In this document: piece after piece, positions 27,177 to 35,595 of the stretch
How positions within the stretch are numbered: position 1 is the stretch's first letter
Layout of the letters: each line of letters opens with the position of its first letter
Assembly: GCF_014212135.1 (NCBI RefSeq)
Contig: NZ_JACJVQ010000005.1
Span: 573,702-637,701 of the forward strand
DNA from: Cohnella thailandensis
GTDB taxonomy: Bacteria; Bacillota; Bacilli; Paenibacillales; Paenibacillaceae
Reading direction: 5' to 3'
DNA length: 64,000 nt
Made by a program: the position numbers and the translations under genes
Notes under the pieces: generated by a model
What the model saw: only the letters and a program-made list of their open reading frames with translations
The model's database searches: none
Told to the model about the DNA's origin: nothing

Positions 27177-29003
27177 ATGATGCTCAAAAACCATGATTGC
27201 GGCACGTTAACGAAACAAAATGTCGGGGAAACGGTCATTCTGAACGGTTGGGTGCAAGGCTGGCGCGATTTCGGCGGCCTTCTCTTCATCGACCTTCGCG
27301 ACCGTTCCGGTATCGTGCAAATCGTCTTCAACCCGGACTTCAATAAAGAAGCTCTCGATATCGGCAGCCGCGCCCGCAACGAGTACGTTCTGGCCGTCAA
27401 GGGCAAGGTCGTCGAACGCGATCCGGAGACGTTCAACCCGAACCTCGCGACCGGCGAGATCGAGATTCAAGTTCAAGAAGTCGAAGTCGTCAACAGCGCG
27501 AAGACGCCTCCGTTCCCGATCGAAGACGGAGTGGAAGTCGACGAATCCCTTCGCTTGAAGTTCCGCTATCTGGATCTTCGCCGTCCGGAGATGCAGAAGA
27601 CGCTTCGTCTTCGCTCCAAGGCGACCAAGGTATTCCGCGATTATCTCGACGAGCAAGGCTTCATCGACGTCGAGACGCCGATTCTGACGCTGAGCACGCC
27701 GGAAGGCGCTCGCGACTATCTCGTGCCCAGCCGCGTTCATCCGGGCGAATTCTTCGCTCTGCCGCAATCTCCGCAGCTGTTCAAGCAGTTGCTTATGATC
27801 GGCGGCCTCGAGCGCTACTACCAAGTCGCGCGCTGCTTCCGCGACGAAGACCTCCGCGCGGATCGCCAGCCGGAATTCACCCAAGTGGACATCGAGACTT
27901 CCTTCTTGTCCCAGGATCAATTGCTCTCCATGATGGAGGAGCTGATGGCGCGCCTGTTCCGGGAAACGATCGGCGTCGAGATTCCGACTCCGTTCCAACG
28001 CCTTACGTATCATGACGCGATCCACAAATACGGTTCCGATAAGCCGGACCTTCGCTTCGATCTGGAGATCAAGGACGTCACCGACATCGTGAAGGGCAGC
28101 GACGTCAAGGTGTTCGCCTCCGTTGCCTCTTCCGGCGGAGTGGTCAAGGCTCTCAACGCCAAAGGCTGCGCAAGCTGGAGCCGCAAGGAGCTGGACGATC
28201 TTCAGCCGTTCGCTGCCCGCTACGGCGGCAAGGGAATCGCTTGGATCACGGTGAAGGACGGCGAATGGAAGGGACCGATCGTCAAGTTCTTCAAGCCGGA
28301 AGAGATCGCGGCTCTGACCGAGCGCCTGAACGTCGAAGAAGGCGACCTGCTCACCTTCTCCGCCGACAAGCTGAAGACGGCCGCGGACGTCATGGGCAAC
28401 CTGCGCCTGAAGGTCGGACGCGATCTGGGCCTGATCGACAACAGCGCGTTCAAGTTCCTGTGGGTCGTCGACTTCCCTCTGGTCGAGTGGGACGAAGAAG
28501 CGAAGCGCTACGTGGCGCTGCACCATCCGTTCACCCGTCCGCATGACGACGACCTGGCCCTGTTCGACACCGACCCGGGAGCGATTCGCGCCCAAGCGTA
28601 CGATATCGTCCTCAACGGATATGAAGTCGGCGGCGGTTCGATGCGGATCTATCGCCGCGACGTGCAGGAGAAGATGTTCTCCGCGCTCGGCTTCACGATG
28701 GAGGAAGCCAAGGAGAAGTTCGGCTTCTTCATGGACGCCTTCGAATACGGCACCCCTCCTCACGGAGGCATCGCGTTCGGTCTCGATCGCCTGATCATGC
28801 TGCTCTCCGGCCGCACGAACCTGCGCGAGACGATCGCATTCCCGAAGACGGCGAGCGCGACCGACCTGCTCTCCAACGCTCCGTCCGCCGTTACGGATCG
28901 CCAGCTCGAGGACCTGCACATTCGCCTGTCGGCCAAGGCGATTGCCGCGCAAGCCAAGGCGGCCGCTCCGGCGGCATCCGAAGAATCGGATAATCAAGCT
29001 TAA
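27177..29003 (+). CDS. aspS: Aspartyl-tRNA synthetase
   Basis: Class IIb synthetase of 608 residues, the long bacterial type. N-terminal OB anticodon-binding domain ([26 protein letters not shown] by position 23-48), motif 1 in [18 protein letters not shown], flipping loop and motif 2 ([19 protein letters not shown]), the bacterial GAD insertion domain (~290-410), motif 3 [13 protein letters not shown] near residue 528, and a short Ala/Lys tail. Co-transcribed with hisS under the T-box. Confidence 0.97.
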   Translation: MMLKNHDCGTLTKQNVGETVILNGWVQGWRDFGGLLFIDLRDRSGIVQIVFNPDFNKEALDIGSRARNEYVLAVKGKVVERDPETFNPNLATGEIEIQVQEVEVVNSAKTPPFPIEDGVEVDESLRLKFRYLDLRRPEMQKTLRLRSKATKVFRDYLDEQGFIDVETPILTLSTPEGARDYLVPSRVHPGEFFALPQSPQLFKQLLMIGGLERYYQVARCFRDEDLRADRQPEFTQVDIETSFLSQDQLLSMMEELMARLFRETIGVEIPTPFQRLTYHDAIHKYGSDKPDLRFDLEIKDVTDIVKGSDVKVFASVASSGGVVKALNAKGCASWSRKELDDLQPFAARYGGKGIAWITVKDGEWKGPIVKFFKPEEIAALTERLNVEEGDLLTFSADKLKTAADVMGNLRLKVGRDLGLIDNSAFKFLWVVDFPLVEWDEEAKRYVALHHPFTRPHDDDLALFDTDPGAIRAQAYDIVLNGYEVGGGSMRIYRRDVQEKMFSALGFTMEEAKEKFGFFMDAFEYGTPPHGGIAFGLDRLIMLLSGRTNLRETIAFPKTASATDLLSNAPSAVTDRQLEDLHIRLSAKAIAAQAKAAAPAASEESDNQA

Positions 29004-29075
29004 TGGGATTCGCCGCGTTCCCGGCTCCGGCCGGAGCGCGGCTTTCGACTATGGATAGAGGAGTTGAATCTCGGC

Positions 29076-29858
29076 ATGCTTCACCAATTCTCGAGAACCG
29101 AACTTGCCATCGGCCCGGAAGGGCTGGAAATTCTGAAGGGAAGCACCGTCGCCGTCCTCGGGATCGGAGGCGTCGGCTCTATCGCGGCCGAAGCGCTGGC
29201 CCGTTCGGGGGTCGGCCGGCTGATACTCATCGACAAGGACGTTGTCGACATTACGAACATCAATCGTCAGATCCACGCGCTGACGACGACGGTCGGCCAA
29301 CCCAAAGCCGATCTCATGCGGGATCGAATCAAGCTGATCAACCCGGAATGCGATGCCGTGTCGCTTAGGATGTTCTATACGGAAGAGACGTACGAGGAGC
29401 TATTCAAGTATCCGCTCGATTACGTCATCGATGCGTCCGACACGATCTCCTACAAGATCCATCTGATCAAGCAATGCCTCCAGCGGAAGATCCCGATCAT
29501 CTCCAGCATGGGCGCGGCCAACAAGACGGATCCTTCCCGGTTCGAAGTGGCCGACATCTCGAAGACGAGCGTCGATCCGATCGCCCGCGTCATCCGCACG
29601 AAGCTCCGCAAGGAAGGAATCAAGAAAGGCGTGAAGGTCGTCTTCTCCAAGGAGGAGCCGCTCAAGCCGCTTGAGGACGTAACCCAGCGGATCGTGCCGG
29701 ACACCGCGCCGAAGGAGATCCGGAAAGCGCAGCAGCCTCCTGCGAGCAATGCGTTCGTGCCTCCGGTCGCAGGCCTGATCATGGTCAGCGTCGTATTCCG
29801 CGAGTTGGTCGAGAACGGCAAGAAGAAGCAGGCAAAGAGTCAATCGGAAGGCGAATAA
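29076..29858 (+). CDS. tcdA: tRNA threonylcarbamoyladenosine dehydratase
   Basis: ThiF/E1-like ATP-dependent enzyme that cyclises t6A37 of tRNA (TcdA/CsdL; YrvM in Bacillus). 260 residues with the nucleotide-binding IGGVGSIAAEALARSGVG, the DKDVVDITNINRQIHA adenylation motif and VIDASDTISYKI. ATG 29076 is 12 nt after GAGGAG; the TTG at 29064 abuts that site. The dehydratase family often has a distal cysteine, which I do not see clearly in the second half. Location after aspS matches Bacillus subtilis. Confidence 0.93.
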   Translation: MLHQFSRTELAIGPEGLEILKGSTVAVLGIGGVGSIAAEALARSGVGRLILIDKDVVDITNINRQIHALTTTVGQPKADLMRDRIKLINPECDAVSLRMFYTEETYEELFKYPLDYVIDASDTISYKIHLIKQCLQRKIPIISSMGAANKTDPSRFEVADISKTSVDPIARVIRTKLRKEGIKKGVKVVFSKEEPLKPLEDVTQRIVPDTAPKEIRKAQQPPASNAFVPPVAGLIMVSVVFRELVENGKKKQAKSQSEGE

Positions 29859-29868
29859 GCACGATAAA

Positions 29869-29913
29869 AAAGCCTCCATCTTAACCGGATATCGGTTGGA
29901 TGGAGGCTTTCTG
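29869..29913. terminator. Bidirectional terminator between tcdA and ferritin
   Basis: AAAGCCTCCATC (29869-29880) pairs with GATGGAGGCTTT (29899-29910), extended inside by AACCG/CGGTT. An A run on the left and T tract on the right let it serve the two convergent genes. Confidence 0.9.
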
Positions 29914-29936
29914 TCTTACGTAACCCTCAATTAGGC

Positions 29937-30452
29937 TTACTCGGCTTCCCCGGCCGGAGGCGTGAACGAGCGCGTGGCGAGCTCCGCGTCCATCATATAG
30001 AGGGCGTTGCTATCCACGTCGATGCGGCGAAGCTTCTGGATAATCGAATCGAACGTATCCTCTTCTTCCACCTGCTCGTCGATGAACCATTTGAGGAAGT
30101 TGATCGTCGCGTGCTCGCGATCCTCCCAAGCGGCGTCCGACAGCGCATAAATGCGCTTGGTGACGGTCTGCTCGTGGGCGTAGGAATGCTCGAAGGCGTC
30201 CAGCAGGGATTCGTATTCGACTTGTGGGTTCGGCATGCCGGTCACGACGGCGCGCTTGCCCATCTGGTTGATGAAGTGATAAATCTTCATGGCATGGAAT
30301 TTCTCTTCTTCCGCTTGCACCACGAAGAAGTTGGCGAAGCCGTCGTAGCTCTCGGCGGAGCAATAGGCGGCCATGGCCAGGTAAACCTGCGAAGAGTAGA
30401 ACTCGTAGTTCATTTGATCGTTAAGCTTGTCCAAAAGAGTTTGGTTCAACAT
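29937..30452 (-). CDS. Ferritin (non-haem iron storage protein)
   Basis: 171-residue FtnA-type ferritin forming a four-helix bundle. Ferroxidase-site residues are recognisable: E in NDQMNYEFYSS, the EEEKFHAMK glutamates and histidine, and the WFIDEQVEEEDTF region of helix D. Likely a 24-subunit cytosolic iron store. ATG 30452 lies behind AGGAGGTG; an 11-residue upstream extension is unlikely. It converges on tcdA and is followed, on the same strand upstream, by the coat genes. Confidence 0.93.
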   Translation of the reverse strand: MLNQTLLDKLNDQMNYEFYSSQVYLAMAAYCSAESYDGFANFFVVQAEEEKFHAMKIYHFINQMGKRAVVTGMPNPQVEYESLLDAFEHSYAHEQTVTKRIYALSDAAWEDREHATINFLKWFIDEQVEEEDTFDSIIQKLRRIDVDSNALYMMDAELATRSFTPPAGEAE

Positions 30453-30526
30453 GGGTGACACCTCCTGCCCTCCATTATATGACAATCACCGCATTCGAGT
30501 AAACCGGAACAACCTGCCCGCGACAA

Positions 30527-30564
30527 AACCGCCCGAAAGCTGCGCGATCAGCTTCCGGGCGGTT
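30527..30564 (-). terminator. Terminator of the coat-like gene at 30570
   Basis: AACCGCCCGAAAGCT (30527-30541) pairs with AGCTTCCGGGCGGTT (30550-30564). On the minus strand the stem is followed by TTTTG, directly after the stop of the neighbouring gene. Confidence 0.8.
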
Positions 30565-30569
30565 ATCCG

Positions 30570-31229
30570 TCAGGGCTTATGAATGGTTTTGATATGATCG
30601 AGATGAATGAAGGCGCTGCAGCCATCGGCGGCGACAAGCTCGATTACATTGCTGCGAACCGATTTCAGAAGCCCGATTTTGCCGGGATGTTCTCCAAGGT
30701 CGAGCACGACGAATTCGCCTTCGAATTTTTTGAGCTGCTGTTCGAACGTTCGGGCGAGCGAGGTCGGGGTCGGATTGATCGGGAACTTCTCCTGGTCGAG
30801 CGCGTAGGGGGTCGTAAGCGGATCATAAGGAATCAGGCTCTTGAGATGACGCATGGAGACGTAGAGGGAACGGTACATCGGCGAGTAGAAGACGAAAAAG
30901 TCGTTCATGATGCTTGTGATATAGCCGTGAACGGAGCTGTCGCCTCCAATATAGATCTCCGAGAACATGCCTTTGGCATTAAGCAGGACTTTGCGATAGG
31001 AAAGCTCCGTTGTCGGATCGAGCGGCGGTTCCTCGGGCACTCCGAAATCGGCGGACTCGAGGGCATGGAGCCGCGTCAGCATCTGCAAGTGGAGGAGGGG
31101 GATATATTGAAACCGATAGCCGTTATGAATCACGAATATATCGCTTCCGATATCGATCAAAGTGCCCTTGATAGGTAGTTTCTTGCCGGACACGCTGACG
31201 GCGACCGACTGGTTCAGATAGTTTTCCAT
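30570..31229 (-). CDS. CotB-related / DUF2642-like spore coat protein
   Basis: 219 residues built from three ~50-residue SH3/LSM-like modules: ~1-52 (KGTLIDIGSDIFVIHNGYRF, IPLLHLQ), ~85-135 (GYITSIMNDFFVFYSPMYRS, VSMRHLK) and ~165-216 (IGLLKSVRSNVIELVAADG, IHLDHIKTIH). The pattern 'G-x-L-x-x-(S/N)-D/N-hydrophobic, then HIK' also builds the N-terminal half of CotB and DUF2642 coat proteins. There is no signal peptide and no Ser-rich tail. The ATG is unusually far (~15 nt) from AAAGGAGGTG. Probably a spore-coat component made in the mother cell; function inferred from family and neighbours. Confidence 0.7.
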   Translation of the reverse strand: MENYLNQSVAVSVSGKKLPIKGTLIDIGSDIFVIHNGYRFQYIPLLHLQMLTRLHALESADFGVPEEPPLDPTTELSYRKVLLNAKGMFSEIYIGGDSSVHGYITSIMNDFFVFYSPMYRSLYVSMRHLKSLIPYDPLTTPYALDQEKFPINPTPTSLARTFEQQLKKFEGEFVVLDLGEHPGKIGLLKSVRSNVIELVAADGCSAFIHLDHIKTIHKP

Positions 31230-31311
31230 GGGGTTGGCAAGGGCACCTCCTTTATTGTGGGATTATCCGGATAGGTCAACCCCTCTCATTCGAACGAGTC
31301 AGGAGGCGCCT

Positions 31312-32001
31312 TTAATACTTCCCGCTTCTCCGGTTGCCTTCGCTGCCGGAATGGCGGCCTTCGCTCTTCCGATGGCTTCTGTTGTCGCTTTTATGGCTGC
31401 TTTTATGACTGCTTTTATGACTGCTTTTATGATCGCTTTTGTTTCCGCTCTTGTGCTCTCCGCTTTTGTTGCCGCTCTGATGGCCTCCGCTCTTGTTGCC
31501 CCCGCTCTTGCCGCTCTTGTGTCCATGCGTCGTGACGTTTACGGTCTTGATGTGGAAAATCGGAACTCTGACGAATTCGCGGCCGGCGATGACGAGCAGG
31601 AATTGGGAACTGATTTCGGCGAGGAAGCCTTCGACTTTCTCCGGACCGCCGCGATTGATCTGGATGAATTGATGATTAAGCTTGTTAAGCAACGATTTAA
31701 AGCTCGATGCGGCGATATACCTGTGGGACCCGCTGCGACGGATCGACTTGGAGCCTTCCGTGATGCTCTTCACGTGACCTCCGTTCACGTAAACGATTCC
31801 CGCTGCAGAGGCGAGAACCAGATAATCGCTTGGAACGGCGATGAGCAGCCCCTCCACGACATCGGGGCCTCCCCGGTTGATCTTGACATGACGGCCGATC
31901 AGGCTGACGGCTTGCTTGGCCTGGGATTTAGCGCTGGATGAACGAGAATGGTAGCCTCCGTGTTGCATTTGATAGTAACCGCCATAATCCATAATGTTCA
32001 T
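31312..32001 (-). CDS. cotB: CotB-like spore coat protein with Ser/Lys/His-rich tail
   Basis: 229 residues. Two CotB-type modules each carry the family signature INRGGP: VKINRGGPDVVEGLL (~residue 42) and IQINRGGPEKVEGFL (~116). Each ends in a HVKSI/HIKTV strand. From ~160 the tail is built of HKSG, NKSG and HKSS units, the kind of Ser-rich region that CotH phosphorylates in Bacillus subtilis CotB. ATG 32001 is 8 nt after AAGGAG. It is divergent from the CotG-like gene and ~0.9 kb from the cotH homologue, so enzyme and likely substrates are clustered. Confidence 0.88.
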   Translation of the reverse strand: MNIMDYGGYYQMQHGGYHSRSSSAKSQAKQAVSLIGRHVKINRGGPDVVEGLLIAVPSDYLVLASAAGIVYVNGGHVKSITEGSKSIRRSGSHRYIAASSFKSLLNKLNHQFIQINRGGPEKVEGFLAEISSQFLLVIAGREFVRVPIFHIKTVNVTTHGHKSGKSGGNKSGGHQSGNKSGEHKSGNKSDHKSSHKSSHKSSHKSDNRSHRKSEGRHSGSEGNRRSGKY

Positions 32002-32354
32002 AGGTATATTCTCCTTCCGCAAGTTGAGGTTTCTACTCGCTTTTTGTTTTTGACAGATTGTCGACATCGCGAATGACCCGACCGATTAACCATCCTGCAG
32101 CGTCGCTTATTCTTCCGCGCCTGTTCTGCTTCGCTCTATCCCTCCTTTGAACTTGTGTGGGATGTGGATTTATACTCTAATACTATGTGTACCGTCGGTG
32201 GAGAGATACGGATGGTTGTCCGAGGTGCTTTGAAATTCCACGAAATAATAGGATAGGAAGGCCTCTTTTGCCGTTGATTCTGCGCTTGTCTCTATCGAAT
32301 TTAAATCTCGGAACATAGACTGAACCATCCTTAGCAATTAGGAGGTGTATTGAG
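32002..32354. other. Divergent spacer between the CotB-like and CotG-like genes
   Basis: About 350 bp that must hold both promoters. It is AT-richer than its surroundings. I see no gene, and only weak matches to sporulation sigma-factor consensus sequences, for example CATAGACTGA at ~32316, which I do not regard as proof. Confidence 0.5.
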
Positions 32355-32687
32355 GTGAGCTTATACTCTCGTTCTCTTTATGGGACAAGCTCCGCGGCGT
32401 ACGTAAAATCGACGAGCGGCCTAAACGATACCTGGGGCGATTGGGGAGGCTATGTTAGCGGCAAGTCCAGCGGATGCTCCTGCGGCTCCCGTTCCAAAGG
32501 CCACAGCGTCGGTCACTCCAAAGGCCACAGCGTCGGTCACTCCAAAGGCCACAGCGTCGGTCACTCCAAAGGCCGCAGCGGAGGCCATTCCAAAGGCCAT
32601 AGCGGCGGTCACTCCAAAGGCCGCAGCGGAGGCCATTCCAAAGGCCACAGCGGAAGCCGTTCCAAAGGCCGCACCGGCGAAGAATAA
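32355..32687 (+). CDS. cotG: CotG-like repetitive spore coat protein
   Basis: 110 residues: a Ser/Tyr/Gly-rich head (~1-45) with CSCGSRS, then about eight tandem octapeptides of the form KG(H/R)S(V/G)GHS to the end, encoded by a 24-bp repeat (~32490-32680). This random-coil, Ser/Lys/His-periodic design resembles CotG of Bacillus, whose serines are CotH kinase targets. GTG start 7 nt after GGAGGTG. It lies directly upstream of the cotH homologue. Sequence similarity is compositional, so orthology is inferred from context. Confidence 0.75.
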   Translation: MSLYSRSLYGTSSAAYVKSTSGLNDTWGDWGGYVSGKSSGCSCGSRSKGHSVGHSKGHSVGHSKGHSVGHSKGRSGGHSKGHSGGHSKGRSGGHSKGHSGSRSKGRTGEE

Positions 32688-32712
32688 TAGGATATAGAAG
32701 GACTACCATTAG

Positions 32713-32745
32713 AACCGTCGATCGCGCCGCGATGGCGGTTTTTTT
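32713..32745 (+). terminator. Terminator after the CotG-like gene
   Basis: AACCGTCGATCGC pairs imperfectly with GCGATGGCGGTT, followed by T7. Confidence 0.8.
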
Positions 32746-32857
32746 GTCTCTTGGTCCGTCAATCGAAAGCGAATAGACGAATGCCGTTTCCGCCAATGAC
32801 GGGTGTTCATACCCTATACAGGAACGTTAGCCCTGCCCACAGAAAGGCGGAGACGGC

Positions 32858-33913
32858 ATGACCCTACCGGTGCGGAATCTTCTCATCGGAGATTCGGAGA
32901 GCGTAGAGCTGGAACGAAATTTATGGAACGACCGGTATGTTCCGGCCGTCATGAGAACGAACGGGCAATCGGCATCGGTGAAGGTGAGATACAGAGGCGG
33001 ACATACGAGAGGCTATCCCAAGCGCTCCTACGAAGTCGTGCGCGAAGGGCAGTCGTTTCATTACAATGCCGAGTTTGACGACCCTTCGATGATTCGCAAC
33101 GCGCTGTCGTTTCATTTTCTCCCGACTATGGGGGTGCCGAGTCCCCGAACGAAGCACGTTCTCTTGCAGCGGAACGGGGAGCCCTTGGGGGTGTACTTGG
33201 AGATCGAGGGAGTCGAGCGGAAATTCTTCAGGCGGAGAAAAATCGGCTATTCTTCCTTATTCTATGCCATCAACAACAATGCCGACTTCGGCCTTCGGGT
33301 GCCCGAGACGAATCGGAACAAGAGCTCGCTGTTATCGGGATACGAGTATCGGTCGGGCGGTTCGTCCGAGAAAAGCAGGCTGGTCTCCTTTATTCGAGGG
33401 TTCAACGAGAGAAGCGGAAGCCGGCTGCACAACTTCCTGAGAATGAGGCTCGACACCTCGAACTACTTAAGATGGCTTGGCGGAGCCGTGCTGACGGGCA
33501 ATTACGACGGCTTCGAGCAGAACTACGCCATCTATCGGCATTCGAAGACGGGGAAATACAGAATCATTCCTTGGGATTATGAGGGCACTTGGGGGCGCAA
33601 CTGCTACGGAAGAATCGTATCCAGCGATCTGGTCGACGTCAAGGGCTACAACTATCTGACGGTCAAGCTGCTGGAGAACCCGGAGATGCGAAGAAAATAC
33701 CGGAGCATACTCTCGAATGCCATAAAAGGACCCTTTACGGAGAGGGCGCTCATGCCGGTCGTTAACGGAATGCTGGAGAATATTTGGCCGGATTTGCGGG
33801 AGGATCCGTACCGGCGGTGGACGAGAGCCGAATTCATGGGAGAAGCCGAAGTCATTCGCCAATATATTCGCGAGAGACGTTCGATCGTGTCGGCGGCCAT
33901 TCGGAAAATGTAG
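32858..33913 (+). CDS. cotH: CotH-family spore coat protein kinase
   Basis: Atypical secretory-kinase-like enzyme that phosphorylates serines of CotB and CotG in Bacillus subtilis. 351 residues. Diagnostic segments: RYRGGHTRGYPKRSY (~residue 47), LYLEIEGVE-type strand GVYLEIEGVERKFF, NYDGFEQNYAIYRH (~220) and the metal-binding IPWDYEGTWGRN (~240) corresponding to the conserved catalytic Asp region. All look intact. ATG follows AAAGGCGGAG. Location next to CotB- and CotG-like genes supports the role. Confidence 0.92.
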   Translation: MTLPVRNLLIGDSESVELERNLWNDRYVPAVMRTNGQSASVKVRYRGGHTRGYPKRSYEVVREGQSFHYNAEFDDPSMIRNALSFHFLPTMGVPSPRTKHVLLQRNGEPLGVYLEIEGVERKFFRRRKIGYSSLFYAINNNADFGLRVPETNRNKSSLLSGYEYRSGGSSEKSRLVSFIRGFNERSGSRLHNFLRMRLDTSNYLRWLGGAVLTGNYDGFEQNYAIYRHSKTGKYRIIPWDYEGTWGRNCYGRIVSSDLVDVKGYNYLTVKLLENPEMRRKYRSILSNAIKGPFTERALMPVVNGMLENIWPDLREDPYRRWTRAEFMGEAEVIRQYIRERRSIVSAAIRKM

Positions 33914-34003
33914 AGCTTCGGACGGGAACGTGCGTTCCTCTTCGTTCTTTCGATTCCTTGCCGTTTCTGATATGATGGAGGAACAGAAAGGCGGGAGAGC
34001 GAG

Positions 34004-35329
34004 TTGGATTTGTTCAGCTATCAGGCGGAATCGGAGCCGCGCGCCCGGCTATTGGCCGACAGGATGAGACCGGAGACGCTAGATGAATATATCGGGCAAG
34101 AGCATATCGTAGGACCCGGCAAGCTTCTCCGGCGGGCGATCGAAGGAGATGCCGTCTCCTCGATTCTGCTGTTCGGACCTCCGGGCTGCGGGAAGACGAC
34201 GCTGGCGCATATTATCTCGAAGCGGACGGAAGGGGATTTCGTCCGCTTGAATGCCGTTGACGCTTCGGTGAAGGATGTCCGCGAGGTCATCGAACAGGCG
34301 GAAAGCAACAAAAAAATGTACGGGCGCAAGACGATCCTTTTCCTGGACGAGGTTCATCGCTTCAACAGCGCCAGGCAGGACGCGCTGCTGCCGGCCGTGG
34401 AGAAGGGAATCATCATCTTCATCGGGGCGACGACGGAGAACCCGTACCATTCCGTGAACGGGGCGCTTTTGTCCCGTTCGACGCTGTTCCGTCTGCAGTC
34501 GTTAACCAAGGAGCACTCCTTGCAGGCGATGAGAAGGGCGCTGGCCGATCCCGTCAAAGGATTGGGCTTCATGAAGCTGACGGTGGACGAAGAGGCGCTG
34601 CAGCATATCGCGTCGATGGCGAACGGCGATATTCGCCGGGCGCTGACGGCCCTGGAGCTGGCTGCCATCACGACGCCGTCCGAGATGGACGGCTCCGTTC
34701 GCGTAACGGTGGAGATCGCCGAAGAATCGATTCGCCAGCCGACCGTGCAAGCGGACGAATCGACCCAATACGATGTCCTCTCCGCCTTCCACAAGAGCGT
34801 AAGAGGGTCCAGCGACGCCGCTCTGTTCTGGTTCCTTTACGCCGTCGAGAAGCTGGGGATGGACCCGATGACCTTCCTGCGCAGATTGACGGTTGCCTGC
34901 AGCGAGGATATCGGGCTGGCTAACCCCCAAGCGATGGTTCAGGCCGTCAGCGCCATGGAGGCGTATCACCGCATCGGCTGGCCGGAGTCCAAATATATCG
35001 TCGCCCAAGCGATCTTGTTCGCGGTCGAGAGCCCGAAGTCGAATTCGATCGCGGTGACGATCGGCAATATCATGAGCTCTCTCGAGACGCTGAAGTCGGC
35101 AGAAGTGCCCCTGCACTTAAGAGACGGCCATTATAGCGGCGCGAAGAAGCTTGGGCATGTCGGCTATCAATATCCGCATGATTTTCCAGGCCATTACGTG
35201 GACCAGCAGTACTTGCCGGACGCGATCCGCGGCCGTCGCTTCTACGAGGCGTCCGAACAAGGCACGGAGAAGAAGATCAAGCACAATCAAGAGCTGCGGC
35301 AGGGACGAAGCGGACAGGGGAATCCTTGA
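34004..35329 (+). CDS. rarA: Replication-associated recombination protein A (AAA+ ATPase)
   Basis: RarA/MgsA clamp-loader-like ATPase acting at stalled forks. 441 residues, with PETLDEYIGQEHIVGPGKLLR at the start, Walker A FGPPGCGKTT (~54), Walker B ILFLDEVHRF, sensor 1 GATTENP, and the MgsA C-terminal tetramerisation domain (RGSSDAALFWFLYAVEKLGMD region and later). TTG start after GGCGGGAGAG. Same position as yrvN in Bacillus subtilis, after the inserted coat island. Confidence 0.95.
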   Translation: MDLFSYQAESEPRARLLADRMRPETLDEYIGQEHIVGPGKLLRRAIEGDAVSSILLFGPPGCGKTTLAHIISKRTEGDFVRLNAVDASVKDVREVIEQAESNKKMYGRKTILFLDEVHRFNSARQDALLPAVEKGIIIFIGATTENPYHSVNGALLSRSTLFRLQSLTKEHSLQAMRRALADPVKGLGFMKLTVDEEALQHIASMANGDIRRALTALELAAITTPSEMDGSVRVTVEIAEESIRQPTVQADESTQYDVLSAFHKSVRGSSDAALFWFLYAVEKLGMDPMTFLRRLTVACSEDIGLANPQAMVQAVSAMEAYHRIGWPESKYIVAQAILFAVESPKSNSIAVTIGNIMSSLETLKSAEVPLHLRDGHYSGAKKLGHVGYQYPHDFPGHYVDQQYLPDAIRGRRFYEASEQGTEKKIKHNQELRQGRSGQGNP

Positions 35330-35550
35330 AAATAGGGACAAGCTATCCGATTTGGGAGCTCCTGAGGAGGATTGACGGCGGATATGCGGCGATTCTCGGT
35401 GCAAAATCGGCCTCTTCTTCCGGTTCACGCAAGTGTAAGGCGCTCCCTCGGCCGTTTACGGGTGGAAACGGCGTTTGACGCTTGCAGGATCATCGTCTAA
35501 GCTTAAGTTAGCCGTATCTTCTTTTTCCATCATTTATCTTTTTTAATATG
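35330..35550. other. Spacer upstream of the CBS/HlyC-type gene
   Basis: About 220 bp with no gene that I can support. It ends in a T-rich stretch immediately before the AAGGAGGTG ribosome site of the next gene; I could not identify a clear promoter. Confidence 0.4.
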
Positions 35551-35595
35551 AAGGAGGTGTACCTATCCTCTGAATCGGAGGATAGGAACCATTTG
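35551..35595 (+). promoter_or_regulatory. Ribosome site - perfect hairpin - TTG start
   Basis: AAGGAGGTG (35551-35559) is followed by the perfect inverted repeat CCTATCCTC (35562-35570) / GAGGATAGG (35578-35586) with a 7-nt loop, then AACCAT and an in-frame TTG at 35593. Folding the hairpin away leaves 8 nt between ribosome site and TTG. The in-frame ATG at 35548 lies before the ribosome site and has none of its own. Confidence 0.6.

Noticed and set aside
27207-28997. 596-codon frame antisense to aspS
   Set aside because: Long antisense frames are expected in GC-rich codon-biased genes; aspS is unmistakable on the other strand. The same applies to frames opposite relA (19795-21081) and the helicase (61403-62986).
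32452-32697. Alternative Ala/Pro/Lys repeat frame within the CotG-like gene
   Set aside because: The 24-bp repeat keeps all frames open; only the GTG 32355 frame has a ribosome site and a coat-like product.
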